This document shows positions 1 to 5,504 of a stretch of DNA of 5,678 nt, piece after piece. A program made the position numbers and the translations under genes. The stretch's first letter is position 1. Each line of letters begins with the position of its first letter. This DNA is from Planctomycetota bacterium. Lineage in GTDB: Bacteria; Planctomycetota; Phycisphaerae; WQYP01. The notes beneath the pieces are model-generated. The model was given only the letters and a program-made list of their open reading frames with translations, was not told where the DNA came from and did no database searches. The DNA lies in the NCBI GenBank assembly GCA_021798635.1, contig JAJZGH010000283.1:1-5678 (forward strand), given 5' to 3'.

Positions 1-24
1 ACTCTACCATTGAGCTACCGCGGA
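1..24 (-). tRNA. tRNA-Asn-like 5' portion, truncated by window edge
   Basis: Read on the minus strand from 24, this begins with a TCCGCGG acceptor strand, then TA, then a D-arm (GCTC, loop AATGGTA, GAGT), and then leaves the window. TCCGCGG is the acceptor strand typical of bacterial tRNA-Asn. All 24 bases are identical to the 5' part of the next unit (104-127). The anticodon lies outside the window, so this could be the intact tRNA-Asn gene or another copy of the degenerate unit. Confidence 0.5.
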
Positions 25-49
25 AAAAAAGGCTTCCGCCAAATTTATA

Positions 50-127
50 CTATCGGAGCCGGATTCGAGCCGACAACCGATCGGTTAATCCCGGCGCGCC
101 GGGACTCTACCATTGAGCTACCGCGGA
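50..127 (-). pseudogene. degenerate tRNA-Asn-like element (pseudo-tRNA)
   Basis: The minus strand has a tRNA-Asn-like 5' half: TCCGCGG, TA, then D-arm GCTC/GAGT with loop AATGGTA. It also has a credible T-arm, GTCGG-CTCGAAT-CCGGC. The middle and the end do not fit. The stretch between D-arm and T-arm is about six bases too long, consists of two perfect palindromes, and gives no 5-bp stem with a 7-base loop carrying U33. The 3' strand TCCGATA cannot pair with TCCGCGG, where CCGCGGA would be expected. The trace TTAACC resembles the GTTAACC of an Asn anticodon loop with the first anticodon base changed. I infer a decayed or recombined tRNA-Asn copy. A non-decoding tRNA-like RNA or an assembly error remains possible. 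Confidence 0.55.
75..104. repeat. two adjacent perfect palindromes inside the tRNA-like unit
   Basis: AACCGATCGGTT (75-86) and TCCCGGCGCGCCGGGA (89-104) are each perfectly self-complementary and lie two bases apart. Together they occupy the position where an anticodon arm should be. The second can form a GC-rich hairpin with a CGCG tetraloop. Function is unknown. They may be remnants of the event that broke the tRNA. Confidence 0.75.
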
Positions 128-149
128 AAATGGCTTCCGCCGGATTTTA

Positions 150-222
150 TGGGCAGAGCCGGAATTGAACCGGCGACACAAGGATTTTCAGTCCTTTGCT
201 CTACCAACTGAGCTATCTGCCC
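150..222 (-). tRNA. tRNA-Phe (anticodon GAA)
   Basis: The minus strand folds as a complete 73-base cloverleaf. The acceptor pairs GGGCAGA with TCTGCCC, and the discriminator is A. The D-arm is GCTC/GAGC. The anticodon arm is AAGGA-CTGAAAA-TCCTT, with GAA at positions 34-36. The T-arm is GCCGG-TTCAATT-CCGGC. It decodes UUU and UUC as phenylalanine. No CCA is encoded (ATAAAA follows), so the end must be added by tRNA nucleotidyltransferase. It is the first gene of the minus-strand tRNA cluster. Confidence 0.97.
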
Positions 223-239
223 GCCGAGCCAAACAATTT

Positions 240-268
240 ACGATACCATGCCAGAAACTGCAAGTCTA
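240..268 (-). promoter_or_regulatory. candidate promoter of tRNA-Phe cluster
   Basis: On the minus strand, TAGACT (268-263) and TATCGT (245-240) each match four of six bases of the -35 and -10 consensus and are separated by 17 bases. The predicted start near 233 would leave a leader of about ten bases before the tRNA. An overlapping TAAATT (240-235) is an alternative -10. Confidence 0.4.
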
Positions 269-292
269 CGCCACATTTTTGCGACCCCGCAG

Positions 293-321
293 TTGTCGGC
301 CGGCCCCACTTATCCTATTAT
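293..321 (+). promoter_or_regulatory. candidate promoter of tRNA-Cys
   Basis: TTGTCG (293-298) and TATTAT (316-321) are spaced by 17 bases and resemble a sigma-70 type -35/-10 pair. Transcription would start near 328, about ten bases before the mature tRNA, much as predicted for the divergent tRNA-Phe side. The 115-base spacer between the two tRNAs shows no other gene. Confidence 0.5.
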
Positions 322-337
322 TACTCTTCCACCATCC

Positions 338-411
338 GGCCGGATGCCCGAGTGGACTAAGGGAGCGGATTGCAAATCCGCGATTCGTGGGTTCGAATCC
401 CACTCCGGCCT
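338..411 (+). tRNA. tRNA-Cys (anticodon GCA)
   Basis: This is a complete 74-base cloverleaf. The acceptor pairs GGCCGGA (338-344) with TCCGGCC (404-410), and the discriminator is T at 411, the U73 identity base usual for tRNA-Cys. The anticodon arm is GCGGA-TTGCAAA-TCCGC, with GCA at positions 34-36. The T-arm is GTGGG-TTCGAAT-CCCAC. It decodes UGU and UGC. No CCA is encoded. It lies 65 bases upstream of polA on the same strand and may be co-transcribed with it in part. Confidence 0.97.
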
Positions 412-464
412 TTGTCCGAATTGCTTTGACCTGTGCATTTATCCCCAATCTCTGCGACATGGGC

Positions 465-470
465 TAAAAT
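465..470 (+). promoter_or_regulatory. -10-like box directly before polA
   Basis: TAAAAT matches five of six bases of the -10 consensus and ends six bases before the polA ATG, so a start seven bases downstream would fall on the A of the ATG. There is no good -35: at 17 bases only TCCCCA (442-447) is present. No Shine-Dalgarno precedes the ATG. The box also contains an in-frame TAA, which rules out a longer protein. A leaderless polA transcript is an inference. Confidence 0.4.
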
Positions 471-476
471 AGATCT

Positions 477-3356
477 ATGACGACGCCGCAGACACTTTAC
501 GTTATTGATGGCCATGCGCAAATTTATCGGGCGTATTATGCCCTGCCTCCCCTGAATGCGCCCTCCGGCGAACCTACCAACGCCACGTTTGGTTTTGTTT
601 CGGCGCTCTTGAAACTGCTGCAGAACCAACGACCGTCGCGTCTGGTTTTGGCCATGGATGCCGGCTCCAGTGGTCGCGAGCTTTTGGACAGCCAATACAA
701 AGCTCATCGCAAACCAATGCCCGATGACATGCGCCCGCAGATTCAGCGCATTATGGATATCGCCCAACTCATGGCTCTGCCAACACTGCGCATTGCCGGG
801 TTTGAAGCGGATGATGTTATCGCCACGCTGGTACAACGCATTATCGCACAAGTTGATCCACCGGATATTTTTATCTGTTCACGTGATAAAGATCTTGACC
901 AGCTTGTGGGAGATAAGGTTCGGCTTTATGACATTCAAACTGGTGAAACAATTGATGCGGCCGCACTTATAAAAAGTAAAGGGTATTCACCGCAGCAGGC
1001 CGGCGATGTGCTGGCGTTAACCGGTGATACGGCGGATAACATTCCCGGCATTCCGGGCGTTGGCCCGAAAACCGCGGCTAAATGGATTTCCCAATTCGGG
1101 AATTTGGATAATGTCATCGCCCACGCCCCTGAAATACCGGGAAAAATAGGCCAGGCCCTGCGCGACAACCTTCCGATTCTCGGCCAATCGCGGCAACTGG
1201 TGCAACTGCGCTATGACGTTCCGCTGGAATTACCCAGGGCGGATTTTGATCCCGCGTCTCTGGCGAAACTGGAACCGATATTTCATGAGTTGCAGTTCCA
1301 GCGACTTTTGCCGGTCTTAAGGCAAACGCAACAGGTGTTCGGAATAGCTCCGCCTCCGATTCTGGTGAACGCAAAGCCTTCTGCTGCGGTCGTTGCAGCG
1401 CCCAGGATGCCGTCCGGAATGGCTGCACCTAGAGGTCTTTTCGATACATCGGAGGAGGCTTCGCCAGAAGTGGTAACAGAAGTTCGCACCCCTGTTCCCT
1501 CGGTGGTTTCCTCCGTACCGGTGCCTGTCGCCGCAGAACTCCATCGCGTGCAGGGAGACTACCGCCTGGTCAACGGCCAGGCCGCATTAGATGCGATGAT
1601 TCAGGAAATCCGCGCGACCTTGGATAACAGCGCCGACCGCTGGTTGGCGGTGGATACGGAAACGGATTCGCTTTCCGCCCTGGAATCCCGGCTGTGCGGA
1701 ATATCGCTTTCCACCCGTGAAGCTTTAGCATGGTATATTCCGGTGATGGGGCCGGGCTGCGAGCTGTCTATTGACGAAGTTTCGGCGGCCTTAGGTCCGC
1801 TCCTGGCGGACAAAAATATCCGTAAAATCGGCCAGAATTTGAAGTACGACATGCACGTTCTGCATCGGCATAACATGCCGCTGGGTGGAATTTATTTTGA
1901 TACCATGGTCGCCGGGTATCTCGTGGATGCCGCAAGGCAGAGCCTGTCCATGGATTCTCTGGCGGCGGATTATCTTCAACTTCGGCCAATTCCCATTTCC
2001 GACCTTATCGGGTCGGGCCGCAACCAGGGCAGCTTCGCCGATGTACCACTGGATCGGGCCACGCAGTATGCCGCTGAAGATGCGGATGTTACGTATCGCC
2101 TTGCGGTTGCGCTGTTTCCGCTGATTCATGCCATGGGCATGGATAAACTGATGTTTGAACTGGAAATGCCCCTGGTGGAAATTCTCGCGGAAATGGAGCG
2201 CACGGGCATCAAAGTCAATAGGCGGCACCTGGAGGAACTGGGCCTTCGCCTGGGGAAGAAAATTGATTCTCTGCGACGGCAGATCATGCAGGCGGCAGAG
2301 ACTGATTTTAATCCTGATTCCCCCAAACAACTGGCGGAAGTGCTTTTTGAAAAGCTTCATTTGCCCAGCGGAAAAAAGACCAAAACCGGTTACAGTACCG
2401 ATGTGGAGGTTCTGGAATCCCTGGCGGATCAACATGCGGTGCCGGCTCTGGCGCTGGAATACCGACAGCTTGGAAAATTGAAAAATACCTATGTTGATTC
2501 CTTAATTCAGGAAGCCGCCCGAACGGGGCGGGTTCACGCCCAATTTAATCAGACGGTTGCGGAAACCGGCCGACTTTCCAGCAGTAATCCAAATCTGCAG
2601 AATATTCCCATTCGAACCGATGAAGGCCGCGAAATTCGCCGGGCTTTCATTTCCGGCGGTACCGACAAGGTGTTGCTGGCCGCTGATTATTCGCAAATTG
2701 AACTACGAATCATGGCCCATTATTGCCGGGAGCCGGCGTTGACGGAGGCGTTTTCCCGCGATCAGGATATTCACCAGTTTGTCGCTACCGAAATTTATCA
2801 CGTTCCGCTTGATCAGGTCACCGCTGATATGCGACGGGTCGCCAAAACCGTCAACTTTGGAATTATTTACGGCCAAACCTCTTTTGGCCTCAAGCAAGTG
2901 CTCAAAATTTCGCAAAGCCAGGCCGAGGCATTTATCGCTGCTTACAAACTTCGCTTTCCCGGTATTGCCGGATTCGCCCATGATTGCATCGCGCAAGCCA
3001 TGCAGCGTGGCTTTGTCACGACGATACTGGGCCGCCGGCGGCCGATACCGGAAATAAATTCCCAGCGGCAATCCACCCGCAACTTTGGCCAGCGAGCCGC
3101 AGTCAACAGTGTCATTCAGGGTTCCGCGGCTGATTTAATTAAACAGGCGATGGTACGCATTGCAAAACGCATCGATGGCGATTCCAGAATTAAAATGCTT
3201 TTGCAGGTGCACGATGAACTGGTATTCGAGTGTGACAGCTGTGCCGCCGAGGAATTCGCTGCCCTGGTTCGGACGGAAATGGAACAAGCCATGATCCTGA
3301 CTGTACCGCTGAAAGTGGACGTTCATTGGGCAGAAAACTGGCTGGACGCGAAATAA
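477..3356 (+). CDS. polA: DNA polymerase I
   Basis: This 959-residue family A polymerase fills gaps and removes RNA primers in replication and repair. The 5' nuclease domain (about 1-290) has D11, D61, EADDV (110-114), RDKD (136-139) and the helix-hairpin-helix run GDTADNIPGIPGVGPKTA (183-200). An Ala/Pro/Val-rich linker (about 291-358) is roughly 30 residues longer than in E. coli and explains the extra length over its 928 residues. The 3'-5' proofreading domain (about 359-555) keeps D393, E395, D458, Y531 and D535, so it should be active, unlike the Taq enzyme. The polymerase domain has motif A DYSQIELR (D737), the O-helix RRVAKTVNFGIIYG (R786, K790, F794, Y798) and motif C VHDE (D913). The start at 477 is forced by an in-frame TAA at 465-467. 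No ribosome binding site is visible. Confidence 0.98.
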   Translation: MTTPQTLYVIDGHAQIYRAYYALPPLNAPSGEPTNATFGFVSALLKLLQNQRPSRLVLAMDAGSSGRELLDSQYKAHRKPMPDDMRPQIQRIMDIAQLMALPTLRIAGFEADDVIATLVQRIIAQVDPPDIFICSRDKDLDQLVGDKVRLYDIQTGETIDAAALIKSKGYSPQQAGDVLALTGDTADNIPGIPGVGPKTAAKWISQFGNLDNVIAHAPEIPGKIGQALRDNLPILGQSRQLVQLRYDVPLELPRADFDPASLAKLEPIFHELQFQRLLPVLRQTQQVFGIAPPPILVNAKPSAAVVAAPRMPSGMAAPRGLFDTSEEASPEVVTEVRTPVPSVVSSVPVPVAAELHRVQGDYRLVNGQAALDAMIQEIRATLDNSADRWLAVDTETDSLSALESRLCGISLSTREALAWYIPVMGPGCELSIDEVSAALGPLLADKNIRKIGQNLKYDMHVLHRHNMPLGGIYFDTMVAGYLVDAARQSLSMDSLAADYLQLRPIPISDLIGSGRNQGSFADVPLDRATQYAAEDADVTYRLAVALFPLIHAMGMDKLMFELEMPLVEILAEMERTGIKVNRRHLEELGLRLGKKIDSLRRQIMQAAETDFNPDSPKQLAEVLFEKLHLPSGKKTKTGYSTDVEVLESLADQHAVPALALEYRQLGKLKNTYVDSLIQEAARTGRVHAQFNQTVAETGRLSSSNPNLQNIPIRTDEGREIRRAFISGGTDKVLLAADYSQIELRIMAHYCREPALTEAFSRDQDIHQFVATEIYHVPLDQVTADMRRVAKTVNFGIIYGQTSFGLKQVLKISQSQAEAFIAAYKLRFPGIAGFAHDCIAQAMQRGFVTTILGRRRPIPEINSQRQSTRNFGQRAAVNSVIQGSAADLIKQAMVRIAKRIDGDSRIKMLLQVHDELVFECDSCAAEEFAALVRTEMEQAMILTVPLKVDVHWAENWLDAK

Positions 3357-3365
3357 TTCTCCGCG

Positions 3366-3390
3366 TGCCATTGAACTTATGGCGGTTTTT
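3366..3390 (+). terminator. short intrinsic terminator-like hairpin after polA
   Basis: GCCAT (3367-3371) pairs with ATGGC (3379-3383) around a 7-base loop, with one possible extra T-G pair, and is followed by GG and five T residues (3386-3390). It lies ten bases after the polA stop. The stem is short, so termination may be partial and allow some read-through to the ABC gene. Confidence 0.45.
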
Positions 3391-3471
3391 CCCGATGATA
3401 CCATGGTTTGGTGGTTTTATTCGCCACATGAAACCACCGCCCAATGTCGTTTTGACCGCTGCCGTGTCATT

Positions 3472-3479
3472 GGAGGAGA
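3472..3479 (+). promoter_or_regulatory. ribosome binding site deciding the ABC ATPase start
   Basis: GGAGGAGA is a strong Shine-Dalgarno about ten bases before the ATG at 3490. An in-frame ATG at 3379 lies inside the terminator-like hairpin, lacks such a site and would add 37 residues unlike any ABC ATPase. The start at 3490 is therefore preferred. Confidence 0.85.
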
Positions 3480-3489
3480 ATATTCATCA

Positions 3490-4620
3490 ATGGCGACCGT
3501 TGAACTTAAGCAGGTATCCAAAATTTATCCCGGCGGCGTGCGCGCTGTAAACAGTATTAACCTCACGATCAAAGATCGGGAGTTTGTGGTGCTCGTTGGT
3601 CCATCAGGTTGCGGCAAAACGACCACGTTGCGTATGGTGGCGGGGTTGGAGGAGATTTCTGAGGGAACATTAAGCATTGATGGCCGCGTGGTGAATAATG
3701 TGGCGCCCAAGGATCGTGATATTGCCATGGTTTTTCAGAATTATGCGCTGTATCCGCACATGAGCGTCTACAAAAATATGGCATTTTCCCTGCAACTGCG
3801 GCGGCGGGAACTGGGGTTGACCAAACAGCTTATCGATCAGCGCGTGCGTGAAGCCGCTGCCGTTCTCGGCCTGACTGATTATCTGCAACGCAAGCCTAAA
3901 GCGCTTTCCGGCGGGCAGCGGCAACGCGTGGCGGTGGGGCGGGCGATTGTCCGTGACCCTAAAGCGTTTCTCTTTGATGAGCCGCTGTCAAATCTCGATG
4001 CCAAACTGCGCGTGGAAACACGCTCGGAAATTAAAAAGCTCCACTTGCGTCTGCAAACCACCACCATTTATGTCACGCACGATCAGGAAGAAGCCATGAC
4101 GCTCGGTGACCGTATTGTGGTCATGAAAGACGGCTTGATTCAACAATGTGCGCCGCCGCTGGAAGTCTATGAACATCCTGTCAACCGGTTTGTGGCGTCA
4201 TTTGTCGGCACGCCGCCGATGAACTTCTTTACCGGCACCCTGCACAACGCACGGGAGTTTGTTTTCGGGGATCAACGTTTGACGCTGCCGGAAAAATTGA
4301 CGGAAAATCTGGGCGAAAGTGCCAATGGGCCGATGGTTCTCGGCGTGCGCCCGGAGTCGATGTCGCTATGTAATGAGGGGCGGTTTGCCGGAGAGAATAA
4401 TTGCATCCGCGGAACCGTCAGTGTCATTGAACCGCTGGGGGACAAGGTGGACGTGTACTTCACTTTGGCTAATCAATCGCAGATGGTGTGCCGCACCGAT
4501 GCCCATCATTTGGCGGGAATCAGCCCGCAATCCCCGGCCAGTTTTTTTGTGGCCATGAATAAATGTCATCTTTTTGAAGCTGATGCCGTTGGACGCAATG
4601 TGTCACTGGCAGGCCGTTAA
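3490..4620 (+). CDS. ABC transporter ATP-binding protein, MalK/UgpC type
   Basis: This 376-residue cytoplasmic ATPase would drive import of a solute, most likely a sugar or glycerol phosphate, by a carbohydrate ABC importer (CUT1 family). The nucleotide-binding domain (1 to about 235) carries Walker A GPSGCGKTT (37-45, K43), Q-loop Q83 in VFQNYALYPH, signature LSGGQRQR (139-146), Walker B LFDEP (161-165, catalytic E164), D-loop SNLD (167-170) and switch H197. The C-terminal part (about 236-370), including GVRPE (285-289), is the TOBE-type regulatory domain typical of MalK/UgpC proteins. The length is normal. It lies 133 bases after polA with no permease or substrate-binding gene in the window, so it may be a shared ATPase serving importers encoded elsewhere. 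The substrate cannot be told from sequence alone. Automated pipelines would probably call it ugpC. Confidence 0.93.
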   Translation: MATVELKQVSKIYPGGVRAVNSINLTIKDREFVVLVGPSGCGKTTTLRMVAGLEEISEGTLSIDGRVVNNVAPKDRDIAMVFQNYALYPHMSVYKNMAFSLQLRRRELGLTKQLIDQRVREAAAVLGLTDYLQRKPKALSGGQRQRVAVGRAIVRDPKAFLFDEPLSNLDAKLRVETRSEIKKLHLRLQTTTIYVTHDQEEAMTLGDRIVVMKDGLIQQCAPPLEVYEHPVNRFVASFVGTPPMNFFTGTLHNAREFVFGDQRLTLPEKLTENLGESANGPMVLGVRPESMSLCNEGRFAGENNCIRGTVSVIEPLGDKVDVYFTLANQSQMVCRTDAHHLAGISPQSPASFFVAMNKCHLFEADAVGRNVSLAGR

Positions 4621-4643
4621 GGCCCCTGTCTGAGGTAATTATT

Positions 4644-4672
4644 CAATAGATCCCACCGCGTCGAGCCTATTG
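4644..4672. terminator. inverted repeat between convergent genes
   Basis: CAATAG (4644-4649) and CTATTG (4667-4672) are perfect inverted copies with a 17-base loop. They lie in the 46-base gap between the ABC gene and the convergent nucleotidyltransferase gene and overlap the stop of the latter. There is no T-run on either strand, so a bidirectional terminator role is only a guess from position. Confidence 0.25.
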
Positions 4673-5248
4673 CGGCCTGCCATCCGCGTCCGCAATCAGG
4701 CGCTGGAGTTTTTCAAATGATTCCACATCATCTTTAAGTTCCAGCAACGGCGGCAGCTCGCGTCGAATGTGAGCCAGATCAAGCTTGCCGCGCTGCCGCA
4801 CCAGAACGCTGCCAACATCGCCCCAATCACGATCGCGGCCCGCGAAAACCTTGTGAATAACAAGATCTTCAGCGGAGCAGGTTGTCAGCGCTATTTGATC
4901 GCTAACCGCCCATACGGTAGCACGCTCTGTTGACGCCTCCTCAAACGGAAATGCGCCCAAGGCGAAATCCAAGGCGATTCCACTGGCCGTTTTCGCCAGC
5001 AGCACCCGGTGCTCCAATGCAAAATTGCGAGCATTGCTTAGTCGCGCCGGAAATGTTTCCAGCAGGATGTCTATAAATTCCGCCTCAGTGCCCCACGTGG
5101 CCATCAGGGTAAGGTCCACATCCTGCGTGAAACGCGGCATGCCCCAGCGCTGAACCGCCACGCCGCCGATGAAGCAGAATTGCCATGCGTGGTGGCGGCA
5201 GAAGGCCTCAACCTCCGCAGCGGCCAGGATGATGTCCAAGCCGCTCAT
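4667..5248 (-). CDS. AbiEii-like nucleotidyltransferase, putative toxin-antitoxin component
   Basis: This 193-residue protein has the hallmarks of a minimal nucleotidyltransferase of the AbiEii/AbiGii or related type. These are IGGVAVQRWG (27-36, with the GG of the fold), RFTQDVDL (39-46, metal-binding D43 and D45), a third acidic residue in ALDFAL (D94), and AEDLVIHKVFAGRDRDWGD (126-144) matching the family's late Lys/Arg/Asp-rich motif. All expected catalytic residues are present, so it should be active. Relatives transfer nucleotides to RNA or protein targets and act in abortive infection or toxin-antitoxin systems, and some act as antitoxins. The ATG at 5248 overlaps the stop of the upstream small gene (ATGA) and has a good Shine-Dalgarno, which indicates translational coupling. 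The target is unknown. A housekeeping nucleotidyltransferase is less likely given the length and the partner. Confidence 0.8.
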   Translation of the reverse strand: MSGLDIILAAAEVEAFCRHHAWQFCFIGGVAVQRWGMPRFTQDVDLTLMATWGTEAEFIDILLETFPARLSNARNFALEHRVLLAKTASGIALDFALGAFPFEEASTERATVWAVSDQIALTTCSAEDLVIHKVFAGRDRDWGDVGSVLVRQRGKLDLAHIRRELPPLLELKDDVESFEKLQRLIADADGRPQ

Positions 5249-5469
5249 CGCTGCTTCCTCCGCCGATGAAACAAGGCCTGTTGCTCAACCAGACCGGACC
5301 AGTCGGGGCGGTCGCGCCAAGGCGTTCCCGGTACTTTCAATGTTTGAATTTGCCGCCACACATCTGCGTCGGTTAAAGCCCGCAGTTCTTGATCGCGGAT
5401 GATTTCCAGCATTCTGGAAGTTTCGCGATATTGTTTTTGCCACTGCACTTTATCAAAATTTCCATCCAT
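5245..5469 (-). CDS. uncharacterised 74-residue partner of the nucleotidyltransferase
   Basis: I do not recognise the family. The protein is small, soluble and charged, with no signal peptide or membrane segment. The first half (about 8-45) looks helical and rich in Arg, Glu and Gln. A middle section has three tryptophans (W38, W51, W57) in VPGTPWRDRPDWSGL, and the tail is very basic (RRRKQR). It precedes the nucleotidyltransferase gene and overlaps it by four bases, so the two are almost certainly one operon, and a role as antitoxin or cofactor is inferred from this arrangement alone. I chose the start at 5469 because a perfect -10 box ends six bases upstream. An in-frame ATG at 5499 would add ten residues but has AAGGA only one base before it and lies upstream of the predicted transcription start. 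Confidence 0.7.
   Translation of the reverse strand: MDGNFDKVQWQKQYRETSRMLEIIRDQELRALTDADVWRQIQTLKVPGTPWRDRPDWSGLVEQQALFHRRRKQR
5256..5261 (-). promoter_or_regulatory. ribosome binding site of the nucleotidyltransferase gene
   Basis: GGAGGA on the minus strand lies seven bases before the ATG at 5248, inside the last codons of the upstream small gene. This supports that start and independent ribosome loading in addition to coupling. Confidence 0.8.
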
Positions 5470-5475
5470 GCCGGA

Positions 5476-5504
5476 ATTATATATCAAGATCGGCGACATG
5501 TCCT
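5476..5504 (-). promoter_or_regulatory. strong candidate promoter of the two-gene module
   Basis: On the minus strand, AGGACA (5504-5499, four of six -35 matches) and a perfect TATAAT (5481-5476) are separated by 17 bases. The expected start would coincide with the ATG at 5469, implying a leaderless mRNA for the small protein, which has no Shine-Dalgarno. Confidence 0.65.

Larger units (their letters stand above)
1..140. repeat. direct repeat of tRNA 5' half plus leader (1-40 and 104-140)
   Basis: Positions 1-24 recur exactly at 104-127. The similarity continues through an A-run into GGCTTCCGCC (31-40 and 132-141), giving a unit period of about 103 bases. Each copy contains the inverted repeat GCGGAA/TTCCGC (20-25 with 34-39; 123-128 with 135-140). 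In the minus-strand RNA the leader GCGGAA could therefore pair with the first bases of the tRNA acceptor strand. This looks like tandem duplication of a tRNA gene together with its leader. Whether the array continues to the left cannot be seen. Confidence 0.7.

Noticed and set aside
1..127. Circularly permuted tRNA built from the 3' half of one unit and the 5' half of the next
   Set aside because: The acceptor strands TCCGCGG and TCCGATA do not pair, so no permuted cloverleaf forms.
357..851. 164-residue open frame on the minus strand across tRNA-Cys and the start of polA
   Set aside because: It runs antisense through a tRNA and a certain polA reading frame and has no recognisable domain.
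1791..2435. 214-residue open frame antisense to polA
   Set aside because: It is a shadow of the polA coding frame; the sense frame carries the proofreading and polymerase motifs.
3379..3489. 37-residue N-terminal extension of the ABC ATPase
   Set aside because: The upstream ATG lies in a hairpin and lacks a ribosome binding site, whereas GGAGGAGA precedes the ATG at 3490, where family similarity begins.
4209..5270. CACGCCGCCGATGAA shared at 4209-4223 and 5159-5173, with CCGCCGATGAA again at 5260-5270
   Set aside because: All copies lie inside coding sequence in unrelated protein contexts and use GC-rich codons, so chance is the simplest reading.
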